This document shows positions 17,916 through 26,306 of a DNA stretch of 64,000 nucleotides, one piece after another. Source of the DNA: CANIGN01 sp041391385. GTDB lineage: Bacteria; Bdellovibrionota; UBA2428. A program made the position numbers and the translations under genes. The notes under the pieces are model-generated. The model was not told the DNA's origin. It did not search any database and was given only the letters and a program-made list of their open reading frames with translations. The stretch is taken from positions 62,001 through 126,000 of the forward strand of contig JAWKOD010000002.1 of assembly GCA_041391385.1 (NCBI GenBank), in the 5' to 3' direction. Numbering within the stretch: the stretch's first letter is position 1; every line of letters begins with the position of its first letter.

Positions 17916-18308
17916 TTATCCCCATTGCGCATTTTGTATGACAACTCGATACCCATCAGGGTCCTCGTATGTTTTTCCATTTAAATCCCAGTAGGGATTA
18001 AGAGAGGTCACGGGCCTGTGGCCGAGACGCTCAATTTTTTGGGTAAGCTGTTCCCACTCTTCTTTTTCGGGGACATAAAAAACAATGAGGTCTTCTTGCG
18101 TCGGTGTGGGTAGAATTGCGTGAGTTGCGTGTTTGGTGAATTCAAAATGATAGGGCCAGTCTTTTTTTCCAAGCATAATACCACTAAAGGCATCGTGGTG
18201 TTCAAAGTGACTGATTTGATCCAGGCCAAGGGCATTGCTGTAGAAGGCTAAAGTTTTTTGTAAGTCTTTTGAGGGCCTGGCAACTCTTAGTTTATAAAAA
18301 GGTGTCAT
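17916..18308 (-). CDS. VOC (glyoxalase/bleomycin-resistance fold) protein
   Basis: This 130-aa protein has the paired beta-alpha-beta-beta-beta modules of the vicinal-oxygen-chelate superfamily. The N-terminal FYKLRVARPSKDLQKTLAFY and the C-terminal YWDLNGKTYEDPDGYRVVI are typical of the YycE-like subgroup. Candidate metal ligands are in the HFEHHDAF segment and the final EDPDGYR. The substrate cannot be told from sequence. It is last in a minus-strand run that starts at 23259, and it converges tail to tail with tadA with only two bases between. Confidence 0.8.
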   Translation of the reverse strand: MTPFYKLRVARPSKDLQKTLAFYSNALGLDQISHFEHHDAFSGIMLGKKDWPYHFEFTKHATHAILPTPTQEDLIVFYVPEKEEWEQLTQKIERLGHRPVTSLNPYWDLNGKTYEDPDGYRVVIQNAQWG

Positions 18309-18344
18309 AGCCTATGTTTAAGTTCTTTCAAAGCGCTTGTCACG

Positions 18345-19547
18345 TTAGTCATTTTCGAGGTCTATGTCTGGAATATTGGTAAAAGAAATTCGCAAGGGAG
18401 CTGCTCTTCTTGCTTTTTGAGTACCTGCAAAATAAATGGCTTCTTTGCCAAAGCGTTGCTGAATTGAGTCGAGAGTCTTGGAAAGTGTGAGTGATTTTTT
18501 GTCTTCAAAAAAACTTTCGGTATGTTGTTTATCTGGAACGAGATCGGACATCCAAAGAGAAATTTTCATAGGTATTTTATGATGAGGGGGCACCCAAAGT
18601 GATTGAAGGGCGGCAATGAGACTAAGATCGTCTTGGCATTCAATCATTTTTGTTTCGTTGAACCATTTTGATCCATCAACATAACGAACAGAGACGTAGA
18701 GATAACGGCACCAGTAATTGAGTTTTCTAAGACGAACACTTGCTTTGTGTAGAAGCCTTTGAGCAACCGCATAGGCGCCTTCGCTTGATCTTAGCTCTGG
18801 AGGAAGCACATGAGAGTGACTAAATGATTTTCGCTCTGTTTCTCTGCGAGATACATTTTCTCCGCGAAGAGCCTTGTAGAAAAACTCTCCCATGATTCCG
18901 CCCCAAACTTTTTTTAGTTTTGTAGAGTCAGCGGCACAGAGTTGCTGGCTTGTGTAGATTCCTGCTCTCACAAGGCGATCTTCCATTGCAGCGCCAATGC
19001 CAGGAAAATCTCTCAGTTTAAGGGAGTACAGCTTAGTGGGAAGTTCTTCTTGTCGAATAAAAGTGAGTCCATCTGGTTTTTGCATGTTAGATGCAATTTT
19101 TGCTAAAAACTTATTAGGCGCAATTCCGATGGAGGATTTCAAGTAGGCCCCCACCCGTTCTGAGATTGTGCTCTTAAGAAGCAGAGCAATTTTTCTTGAG
19201 TTTTCTTCTAAGGTTTCGCGACCAATGAGTTTACAGGCCACTTCGTCTATGGACATGACTTCCTCGATAGGAACACAGAGATCAATGGCAGTAAGTATTT
19301 TATGATGATACTCAATATAGTTTTTGTGATCGCCTACAACTAAAATAAGTTCAGGGCACAGGGATTTCGCCTCGCGGACCATTGTCCCTGTTTTAATTCC
19401 AAAAGCTTTAGCTTCATAACTTGCAGCAATACACGAGGTCGTGTCGGCGAGCGAGGGTACAACGGCAACCGGCTTTCCTCTAAGCTTGGGGTTGAGTTGT
19501 TGTTCGACAGATGCAAAATAAGAGTTTAGGTCTAAGACCAAATACAC
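18345..19547 (-). CDS. Y-family DNA polymerase (DinB/UmuC-like)
   Basis: This is a 400-aa translesion polymerase. The N-terminal metal site is in VLDLNSYFASVEQ (D6, with Asn at the second acidic position as in UmuC). The active-site pair is in MSIDEVACKL (D101, E102), and thumb and little-finger regions follow. The C-terminal IYFAGTQKARRAA resembles the end of UmuC. It lacks an obvious clamp-binding QL-x-LF tail. The start is a GTG without a clear Shine-Dalgarno. No LexA-type box was seen upstream. It is closer to UmuC/ImuB-like forms than to textbook DinB; the exact subfamily needs a tree. Confidence 0.88.
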   Translation of the reverse strand: MYLVLDLNSYFASVEQQLNPKLRGKPVAVVPSLADTTSCIAASYEAKAFGIKTGTMVREAKSLCPELILVVGDHKNYIEYHHKILTAIDLCVPIEEVMSIDEVACKLIGRETLEENSRKIALLLKSTISERVGAYLKSSIGIAPNKFLAKIASNMQKPDGLTFIRQEELPTKLYSLKLRDFPGIGAAMEDRLVRAGIYTSQQLCAADSTKLKKVWGGIMGEFFYKALRGENVSRRETERKSFSHSHVLPPELRSSEGAYAVAQRLLHKASVRLRKLNYWCRYLYVSVRYVDGSKWFNETKMIECQDDLSLIAALQSLWVPPHHKIPMKISLWMSDLVPDKQHTESFFEDKKSLTLSKTLDSIQQRFGKEAIYFAGTQKARRAAPLRISFTNIPDIDLEND

Positions 19548-19581
19548 ACATTAAAATTAACCTATGGAGAGTAGCTTGTCC

Positions 19582-19812
19582 TTATTTTTTATAGGCCTCA
19601 AAGAAGTAGTCGTGAAAGGTGTCGTCAAAATATTTTTTGCAAACCCATTCCCCGTCCTCACGCCAAAAAGATTCTTCTTCTTGCCATTCGCTATGGGGAG
19701 GGAGTTCGCGCCATAGCTTCTCTGCGCTATCTCCAAGTACAATTCCTTCTTCTTCAAGGGCTAAGCCAGAAAAAGTAAGAAAAAAGGGGGCTAATATTTT
19801 GGATTGGCTCAT
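19582..19812 (-). CDS. small hypothetical protein
   Basis: This is an open frame of 76 aa from the ATG at 19812 (88 aa if a TTG at 19848 is used). The product is acidic and rich in aromatic residues, with EWQEEESFWREDGEWVCKK and a terminal FHDYFFEAYKK. No signal peptide or known domain is evident. It lies in line with its neighbours on the minus strand, and the spacing on both sides fits a gene. The weak ribosome-binding site leaves doubt. Confidence 0.5.
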   Translation of the reverse strand: MSQSKILAPFFLTFSGLALEEEGIVLGDSAEKLWRELPPHSEWQEEESFWREDGEWVCKKYFDDTFHDYFFEAYKK

Positions 19813-19878
19813 ATAAGTATTTTTAATGACGCCTCTTAAAAAATCCAATTTGAAATAATTGATACGTTAGTAAGAATT

Positions 19879-20562
19879 TTATTTGAAAGTATTTCGCTTT
19901 TGACGAAGTTCCCACCACTCGTCAAAAGAATTGGTTTTTAAAAAAGGATTCCACCAAAGCTCCATTTCAAGAGAGGTGCTTTTGTCTAGGTCTCCTAAAT
20001 TTAGAGAGGCATAAAACTTGGGTTTTATCTCATTACAAAAGCGAAGGTTTGCTTGACGATAATCATGACCAACAAAAATCTCACTTGAGATGGGAAATTC
20101 TTTTAGTTCTTGCAGGGATTCAAAAAGTATATCGGGAGTGCAATCAAAGACCCTTCCACACCCAAGATGAAACAAGATATCGCCGACAAAAAGTAAGTTC
20201 TTTGTTTTCTCCTGGTATAGGCAATGGCTTTTAGAGTGTCCGGGTAGAAAGAAACTTTCTATTTGAAACTCGTCTATCGTAACAGGACCGTCTAAGACTT
20301 TTTGTGTAACAAAAGAAGGGGCTTCAAAGGTATTGGGGCCGATCACTGGGACGGAGTATTTTTTGAGTATTCCCTCTACTCCCTCAATGTGGTCGGGATG
20401 GTAGTGTGTGCAAAGAATTCCAGCCAAGCGTAGGTTTTTTTCTTCTAGGAATTTTAAGTAAACACTTTCATCTAGAGGGTCTATGGCAAGAGCAGCGCCA
20501 TTTTTTTTATAAAGAATATGGGCCCAGTTGTCTGTGCCCTGTTTTAGAATTTCAACGGGCAT
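19879..20562 (-). CDS. metallo-beta-lactamase-fold hydrolase, GloB-like
   Basis: This 227-aa protein is similar to hydroxyacylglutathione hydrolase (glyoxalase II). Zinc-binding residues are in THYHPDHIEG (H53, H55, D57, H58), PGHSKSH (H109), FVGDILF (D128) and FVGHDYR. The GCGRVFDCTPDILFESLQEL stretch matches the GloB region that follows the bridging aspartate. It is slightly shorter than GloB (about 250 aa), and the glutathione-contacting C-terminal helices look reduced, so the thioester substrate may differ. It begins five bases after the stop of the preceding exported protein gene. Confidence 0.82.
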   Translation of the reverse strand: MPVEILKQGTDNWAHILYKKNGAALAIDPLDESVYLKFLEEKNLRLAGILCTHYHPDHIEGVEGILKKYSVPVIGPNTFEAPSFVTQKVLDGPVTIDEFQIESFFLPGHSKSHCLYQEKTKNLLFVGDILFHLGCGRVFDCTPDILFESLQELKEFPISSEIFVGHDYRQANLRFCNEIKPKFYASLNLGDLDKSTSLEMELWWNPFLKTNSFDEWWELRQKRNTFK

Positions 20563-20567
20563 AAAAA

Positions 20568-21017
20568 TTATTGAGTTCGGATACAGCGTTGTGTGAGAGC
20601 GGCACTCCAGCCAAGCTCTAACTGTTCTGATCCTTCGGGAAAACTAAAAAAACCGCTGTATTCTGTACCGTGTCGTTTGTTGAGTTGGAGGGTATCTCTT
20701 TGCCAAGTAAAGCCAAGGATGCCACTTTCAATTGTAATTTGTCTGTAGCGAGAGCTGAGATAAGTCGAGTAGGTTTCGCTAAGTTCAAATCCGTTCAAGA
20801 TTCCTGCGCTATAAGGGACTGTGCTTGCGGCTTCATTGTAGTTAGCAAATGAAACTTCGCTTTTAGCGTCTCTCGTTTCAGCATCAAAAATTGTTATGTT
20901 GAAGGTGCGATAAGGCTCTTCTCTTTCTCGTTTAGGCTTACAGGTAAAGTGTAGTGTTTCGGCCATTAAAAGAGTTGGCATGGATAGTAGTAAAAGAGCA
21001 CGAATAAAATTTTTCAT
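20568..21017 (-). CDS. exported hypothetical protein
   Basis: This is a 149-aa product with a clear signal peptide: KNFIRALLLLSMPTLLMA, with likely cleavage before ETLHF. The mature part has two cysteines (in FTCKP and in the terminal QRCIR) that could form a disulfide, and a beta-rich pattern. The ATG at 21017 is fixed by GGAGGG three bases upstream. No family recognised. It sits between a lipoprotein gene and the GloB-like gene. Confidence 0.75.
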   Translation of the reverse strand: MKNFIRALLLLSMPTLLMAETLHFTCKPKREREEPYRTFNITIFDAETRDAKSEVSFANYNEAASTVPYSAGILNGFELSETYSTYLSSRYRQITIESGILGFTWQRDTLQLNKRHGTEYSGFFSFPEGSEQLELGWSAALTQRCIRTQ

Positions 21018-21111
21018 CTTCCCTCCAAAAACACTCTTATCTTGATGAGAAAATATACTGCTGACAAGAAACATTGTTGCATATGGCGCAGCGAGTGCTG
21101 ACGCCCCGCTC

Positions 21112-21990
21112 TTAAGGTTTGAGTACGGGCTCAGTCGCTATGGCAGCAATAAGCGCTTCTCGTAAGCGAAAGGAGTCCAGGCTTCTTCCCTTTTTATAAG
21201 TAATGGAGAGTGTATCTTCTCGGCTGATAAAGTAGCTTGATTTTTCTTCACGACACGATGCCCTTTTGAATTCATCAATAACGAGAGAAACTTTTTTGAG
21301 GTCCATCTGGTGGCCACATAGTGCGCGGGCGTCTTCTTGGCAATTTTCGTCGTCTAGTTCGGGTAAAAGGCTGAGGCAATCGGGGCGGGTATCTAGAAAA
21401 CGAGTGTTTTCATGAATGTTTATGGAAAAAGAAAAGTCTACGGAAGGAATTTTTTCAGGCAGAAAAAAGAAACCGAGTAAGATTTCGAGTTGATTTTTGG
21501 GAAGAGAAATCTCAATTTTGTCTTTTGGGTAACGTATATGAAGATTTTTATAATCCCAACTCGGTATCTCTAAGTTGAATTCAGCATTGCGACGAATAAA
21601 ACTTGTGATGAGTTTATGGTGAAGCTCTGGCCACTGGGAGCGAAGCTTTTTTAGGACTTCTTTATCTTCTTTGTAGAGTGCTTCCTTGATTTCTTTAAGG
21701 GTGACTCGTTTAAAGGGAGTTAATAAAGCTTTTTCCAGGAGAGACATAAAAGAAAGATATTCTTCAATTTTTTGTGAAGAGAGAGCGCTTGATTTGAGGT
21801 CTTCTGCATCCGAGGAAGCTTCGTTCTTTTGTTGCTCGTTAAGAGCGGAGAGTTCAGTAAAAAGCGAGGCCTCTTTTTGCAAAAAAAGGCGACTCTCTTG
21901 GCTAACTCTTTCACTATCAAGTTTGCATGCGCTAAGGGTTAGGAGGGAGCCAAGCATGACTGCGGTTTTGTATGAGAATAGCTTCGACAC
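21112..21990 (-). CDS. predicted lipoprotein
   Basis: This is a 292-aa protein with a type II signal peptide ending in the lipobox LSAC, so the mature N-terminal Cys22 would be lipidated. A long helical, charged region (about 40-110) is followed by a beta-rich part. Several cysteines (RPDCL, ENCQ, ALCGH, ASCRE) may form disulfides in the periplasm. It starts at GTG without a Shine-Dalgarno. I do not recognise a family. The divergent VKOR-DsbA disulfide enzyme next door would be a natural partner for its cysteines, which is inference only. Confidence 0.75.
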   Translation of the reverse strand: MSKLFSYKTAVMLGSLLTLSACKLDSERVSQESRLFLQKEASLFTELSALNEQQKNEASSDAEDLKSSALSSQKIEEYLSFMSLLEKALLTPFKRVTLKEIKEALYKEDKEVLKKLRSQWPELHHKLITSFIRRNAEFNLEIPSWDYKNLHIRYPKDKIEISLPKNQLEILLGFFFLPEKIPSVDFSFSINIHENTRFLDTRPDCLSLLPELDDENCQEDARALCGHQMDLKKVSLVIDEFKRASCREEKSSYFISREDTLSITYKKGRSLDSFRLREALIAAIATEPVLKP

Positions 21991-22062
21991 AACTGCGTTT
22001 TACGCGACGCATTAGGCCTTGTCAAACAGCCCTACTAGTACACGCATCTTCCCGATATTAGG

Positions 22063-23259
22063 TTATTTTTTGAGTTCTTCGCGAATGATTTCCTTGAGAA
22101 CTGCGGGGTTGGTTCCAGAGCGTAGAAATTTTCCGTTAATAAAGAGAGACGGAGTTCCTTCAATGCCAAGGCTTTTTCCAAGGTCAATTTCTTCTTTAAT
22201 TTCTTGGTGCACCTCAGAGCTTTCTACGCAATCGGCATAATCGCTTTTGCTTAAACCAAGAGAAGTTGCTTCTGCTTCGATACTTTCTTTGTCGAATGAT
22301 TCAAAATTTGCAAAAAGGTATTCCTGCATTTCCGTAAATGATTTATAGCCCATTTTTTTGGATACACACCTAGCGGCTCTAGCAGCTAAGCAAGCGTTTC
22401 GATGCGATCCACCCGAGTTACAGGCAGTATCCAGAGGAAAGTTTTTGTAGATAACCTGTATTTTTTCTTTAAAAGGATAGAGGGCTGGGGGCATGTTTTT
22501 ATGGTTTTGAGCACAGTGTGGGCATTTGAAGTCGCTAAATTCAACAATCTTTACGGGGGCGTCGTCAGGTCCAAAGGAGGGGCTCATTTGTTTCGGAATC
22601 TCATAGCTGCTTTGAGTTGAAAAATCACGCATGACTTGGTCAAGGAATTCTTGAGGTAGCTTTTCCTCACTTGAAACACTTGAGCTCGCGGCAAAATCAC
22701 TTAATGGTTGAAGGGCAAATTGCGCAACAATAAATGCAGCAACAACAAACAAGTAACCCGAGCTCAATGTGTCTTTAAAAAAGGGAGCAAAAGCGTGTAG
22801 CTGTTTTATTTTCCAAACAAAATAAAAAAGAGAAGCACATAGAGCATAAACAAGAACACAAACTAAACAAAGGGAGCCGATTTGAGTAAGGCTTATAAGG
22901 CCAAGACCAAGGCTTGTTAGTATGCCAACCCATGCTGTGAGTAAGAGTAACTTATGAGTCAATTCACCCACGCCTGAATGACGCGCTTGTCGAAGGGCGC
23001 GAAATGCCAAGAGGCTGACGATAGTAAAAAAGATGAGGCCGTATGTAGGAACTGAAATTCCTAAGATTTTTGAATAGCTTGAAAGAGCTACATTATCGCA
23101 ATTAATGCTTTCGCTAAGGTTGCAGAAAGACTGGCCAATATCGAGCCCTGCAAGGACCTTTGTTCGGTGCCAGAGGGTATACAGAGAAGTGATCCATCCC
23201 ACAATTCCTGTAAGTAAAAGGTTCTTGAGGTTCAGGTTCAGGCGCTTTTGCTCGGACAT
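22063..23259 (-). CDS. VKOR-DsbA-like fusion disulfide-forming enzyme
   Basis: This 398-aa protein combines a four- to five-helix vitamin K epoxide reductase domain (1-185) with a periplasmic thioredoxin/DsbA-like domain (about 230-398). The VKOR part has loop cysteines C46 and C54 (QSFCNLSESINCD) and the redox pair CLVC (C132, C135). The DsbA part has KCPHC (C247, C250) and the cis-proline segment GTPSLFING. Such a fusion would oxidise periplasmic proteins and pass electrons to quinone, replacing DsbA plus DsbB. It is divergent from ddl across an 87-base gap. Confidence 0.92.
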   Translation of the reverse strand: MSEQKRLNLNLKNLLLTGIVGWITSLYTLWHRTKVLAGLDIGQSFCNLSESINCDNVALSSYSKILGISVPTYGLIFFTIVSLLAFRALRQARHSGVGELTHKLLLLTAWVGILTSLGLGLISLTQIGSLCLVCVLVYALCASLFYFVWKIKQLHAFAPFFKDTLSSGYLFVVAAFIVAQFALQPLSDFAASSSVSSEEKLPQEFLDQVMRDFSTQSSYEIPKQMSPSFGPDDAPVKIVEFSDFKCPHCAQNHKNMPPALYPFKEKIQVIYKNFPLDTACNSGGSHRNACLAARAARCVSKKMGYKSFTEMQEYLFANFESFDKESIEAEATSLGLSKSDYADCVESSEVHQEIKEEIDLGKSLGIEGTPSLFINGKFLRSGTNPAVLKEIIREELKK

Positions 23260-23346
23260 AGAGAAAACTTAGCTTAAGTCTAGAATGTAGCAAAGTCTTA
23301 GCTAGGGTATTTATGTGGCAAGGGACTTCAGTGTAAACTTAATTCT

Positions 23347-24309
23347 ATGAAACCAAAAAAAGTCTGGGTTCTTTATGGGGGCGAGTCTGCCGAGCACGAC
23401 GTGAGTGTTAAGACGGGGGCAAATATCGTCGCCGCTTTAAAGGCGAAGGGCTTTGAAGTTACGGCCCTACCCTTTAAGTCGAGAGATCAGATCCCTTCTT
23501 TTTTTGCGCAAACAAAACCAGATATTGTTTTTTTAGGACTCCATGGAACTTTTGGAGAAGATGGCGTTATTCAGGGTTTTTTAGAGACCATTAAGGTTCC
23601 TTATGTGGGAAGTGGAGTGCTTTCGAGTGCCCTTTGTTTTAACAAACTAACAACGCAGAAAATATTAAAGCATCATAAAATACCCGTTGCTTCTTTTCTT
23701 GAATTGCAGCGAAACACTTTTTCAGTGCAAGACTTAGTAAAGGCAGAGCCTAGGTTTTTAGAGAAAAAATATTTTATCAAAGCCGCCTCTCAGGGAAGTA
23801 CTCTAGGCGTGTATAGGTACAATCCTGCAGATTACGTTGAAGCAGAAAAAAAAGAAGCCTTTGAAGACCTATGCGCTAAGGCTTTTCAATTTGATTCAGA
23901 ACTTATAGTTGAAGACTGGATAGAGGGACGTGAACTTACGGTGCCAGTAGTTTTTTCCCAGGCCTTTCCTGTTATAGAGATTCGACCGAATTCGAAGTTC
24001 TATGACTATCAAAGTAAATACACAGCAGGTGAAACGGAATACTTGTGCCCTGCGCCCATTGAAAAAGAGATTACTCAGAAGGTTCAGTCCTGTAGTGAAG
24101 AAGTTTCTAAGGTTTTAAAGTGCCAGGATTATGTGCGAGTGGATTTTATTCTTAAGGATTCGGGCGACTTTGTTGTTTTAGAGGCAAACACATTACCAGG
24201 AATGACTGCGACATCGTTAGTTCCAAAATCGGCAAAAGCAAAAGGCATAGATTTTGAGAGCTTTATTGAAATGTTGGTTCTTAAATCATATGAGCGACAG
24301 ACACAATGA
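23347..24309 (+). CDS. ddl: D-alanine--D-alanine ligase
   Basis: This 320-aa ATP-grasp enzyme makes the D-Ala-D-Ala dipeptide of peptidoglycan. Landmarks are VLYGGESAEHDVS at the N-terminus, FLGLHGTFGEDGVIQGFLE, KAASQGSTLGVYR, DWIEGRELTVPVV and the C-terminal LEANTLPGMTATSLVPKSA. It opens the ddl-ftsQ-ftsA-ftsZ group; the mur genes that usually precede it in division clusters are not here. No Shine-Dalgarno is seen, but TAAACT ends seven bases before the ATG. ftsQ overlaps its stop by ATGA. Confidence 0.97.
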   Translation: MKPKKVWVLYGGESAEHDVSVKTGANIVAALKAKGFEVTALPFKSRDQIPSFFAQTKPDIVFLGLHGTFGEDGVIQGFLETIKVPYVGSGVLSSALCFNKLTTQKILKHHKIPVASFLELQRNTFSVQDLVKAEPRFLEKKYFIKAASQGSTLGVYRYNPADYVEAEKKEAFEDLCAKAFQFDSELIVEDWIEGRELTVPVVFSQAFPVIEIRPNSKFYDYQSKYTAGETEYLCPAPIEKEITQKVQSCSEEVSKVLKCQDYVRVDFILKDSGDFVVLEANTLPGMTATSLVPKSAKAKGIDFESFIEMLVLKSYERQTQ

Positions 24310-24965
24310 AACTAAAAAAGAGCACGCGGGTTTTTATAGTTGTTTTTGTTTTGGCTTCTACGTTGGGATTTTTTATTCGCAGCTCTTTTTTTAATATAGA
24401 AAAAATTAAAGTGGACGCTGGCTCTATCGAAATTAAAAAGCTTGTAGAAAAGGAGCTCTCATCTCTTCAGGGGGTGAACATGTGGGAAATGGAAGCGGGC
24501 AATGTTTCAGCTAAGCTTAGAGCTAAGTCGCGCAGTATCGAGTCCGTCTCAATACAGCGGCATTGGCCGTCAACTTTAAGAGTTCAAGTTGAGGAGCGAA
24601 AGGCAATTGCACAAACGTTTATTGATGGTGAAATGTGGATCATTGATGGAAAAGGCGTGACGTTCAGAAAAAAATTAGCCGCACTTCCTCTTTATTGGCC
24701 AATTCCGAGTCTAAGAAAAAATTATAATGAGAGTTTAGAGTGGCTGGCTGCTGATAGTCCTCGTGGAGTCAATGGATTGACATGGGATAAGGAGCTTGGA
24801 CTTATTCTTCTCTATGAAAAAGGCACAAAAATAATCATGGGCAGAGAGAATTTTTCAGAGAATTGGAGAAAGGCTAGAGAGGTACTTGAGTTCCTTAAGT
24901 CAAAGAATCTCCAAGCCCAGAGAATTGACGCAACATACAATAATCGGGCAGTCGTCAGTCTTTAG
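24306..24965 (+). CDS. ftsQ: cell division protein FtsQ
   Basis: This is a 219-aa bitopic division protein with a short basic cytoplasmic tail, one transmembrane helix (about 9-26), a POTRA domain starting at FFNIEKIKVDAG, and an FtsQ beta domain (QRHWPSTLRVQVEERKAIA). It bridges the Z-ring and the septal synthesis machinery. It is on the short side for FtsQ; the C-terminal tail is brief. It overlaps ddl and lies 87 bases before ftsA. Confidence 0.92.
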   Translation: MKLKKSTRVFIVVFVLASTLGFFIRSSFFNIEKIKVDAGSIEIKKLVEKELSSLQGVNMWEMEAGNVSAKLRAKSRSIESVSIQRHWPSTLRVQVEERKAIAQTFIDGEMWIIDGKGVTFRKKLAALPLYWPIPSLRKNYNESLEWLAADSPRGVNGLTWDKELGLILLYEKGTKIIMGRENFSENWRKAREVLEFLKSKNLQAQRIDATYNNRAVVSL

Positions 24966-25052
24966 ACACTGTCAACGATTGCACTCAAGTGAAAGTCATT
25001 GAAAAATAAAAGATAACAGGTAATTAGTGCGGTGCACGGATGGGGGGGCCGT

Positions 25053-26297
25053 ATGAAAAATGACGATATAGTCGTTGCTCTAGATTTTGGATCTACCAAA
25101 ATCACGACAGTGGTAGCATCTCAATCTTCTGACGGAGAAGAGGGTGAAGGTTATAAGGTTTTGGGCGTGGGGATTTCTCGCACCTCGGGTCTTAAAAAAG
25201 GTTTTGTTTCTAACATAGAAGAAACTGTAACGGCGCTTTCTGAGGCAATAGATGAAGCAGAGATTAGCAGCGGTGTAAAAATTACTTCGGCTGTTATAGG
25301 TATTGCGGGCCCACACATTCAAGGAATTAATTCTTCAGGTGTTGCGGGTATTAAGGGTCGTGAGGTTAATGCCGCTGATGTGAAAAGAGTTATCGATACA
25401 GCAAGTGCTTTGGCAATACCGAATGATCGGATGCCTTTACATGTGATTCCACAAGAATATCGAATTGACAGCCAAGACGAAATTCGTGATCCGCTTGGAA
25501 TGGTGGGGACACGCTTAGAAGCAAAGGTTCATATTGTTACCGCTTCTAGAAGTGCGATTCAAAACTTGGTTCGTTGTTGTCATCGAGCAGGAGTTCATGC
25601 TTCTGAAATTGTTTTGCAAAGCTTAGCAACTTCGGAGTTGTTGCTGACTCAAGATGAAAAAGAATTGGGAGTTGCTGTTGTTGATATCGGTGGTGGAACA
25701 AGCGATTTTGCAATTTTTTCAGCAGGGTCTTTGGTTCATACAGGTGGAATTGCTCTCGGAGGAATTCACCTTACACACGACTTGGCTATTGGATTAAGAA
25801 CTCCACAGAGTGAAGCTGAAAAGTTAAAGTTAGAGAGAGGCTGCGGAATTAAGCAGTTTATAGACGAAGGGTCATCTCTTGAGATTAACCCAGTGGGCGG
25901 AGGCTCGCCTCGAATCATTCAACAAAAGATTTTAGGTGAAATATTAGAGCCGCGATTAGAAGAAATACTTGGATTTTTAAAGAAAGAAATTCTTCATAGC
26001 GGGTATCTTGATAAACTAGGAGCTGGAATTGTTTTCACGGGTGGAACCACTTTGCTTCCTGGCGCCATCGAACTCGCTGAGCGCGTTTTTGATTTACCAG
26101 TGAAGAGAGCTCAGCCGTCTAAGGTAGAAGGACTAAGTGCGGATTATTTACATCCCTCTTTTTCTTCAGTCTTAGGGTTGGTCGAGTGGACCTACGCCCA
26201 AAGAAAAATGGGAAGAAGTAAACGTAAGAGTGCAGTTATGGAACCAATGATTAAAGCGGGTAAACAGCTAAAATCATGGTTTCAAGAGCTTGTTTAG
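25053..26297 (+). CDS. ftsA: cell division protein FtsA
   Basis: This is a 414-aa actin-like protein that ties FtsZ to the membrane. Phosphate-binding loops are ALDFGSTKITTVV and VVDIGGGTSDFAIF, with TGGTTLLPG as the adenosine motif. The SHS2/1C insert lies around residues 80-165, and a C-terminal amphipathic helix (KAGKQLKSWFQELV) is the expected membrane-targeting sequence. I use the ATG at 25053, preceded by GGGGGGCC; an upstream GTG at 25032 is less likely. ftsZ follows nine bases after the stop. Confidence 0.96.
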   Translation: MKNDDIVVALDFGSTKITTVVASQSSDGEEGEGYKVLGVGISRTSGLKKGFVSNIEETVTALSEAIDEAEISSGVKITSAVIGIAGPHIQGINSSGVAGIKGREVNAADVKRVIDTASALAIPNDRMPLHVIPQEYRIDSQDEIRDPLGMVGTRLEAKVHIVTASRSAIQNLVRCCHRAGVHASEIVLQSLATSELLLTQDEKELGVAVVDIGGGTSDFAIFSAGSLVHTGGIALGGIHLTHDLAIGLRTPQSEAEKLKLERGCGIKQFIDEGSSLEINPVGGGSPRIIQQKILGEILEPRLEEILGFLKKEILHSGYLDKLGAGIVFTGGTTLLPGAIELAERVFDLPVKRAQPSKVEGLSADYLHPSFSSVLGLVEWTYAQRKMGRSKRKSAVMEPMIKAGKQLKSWFQELV

Positions 26298-26306
26298 GGG
26301 GGGATT

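Noticed and set aside
18345..19547. Y-family polymerase as part of an ImuA-ImuB-DnaE2 mutasome
   Set aside because: The catalytic residues are intact and no imuA or dnaE2 gene lies nearby, so it is probably an active lesion-bypass polymerase.
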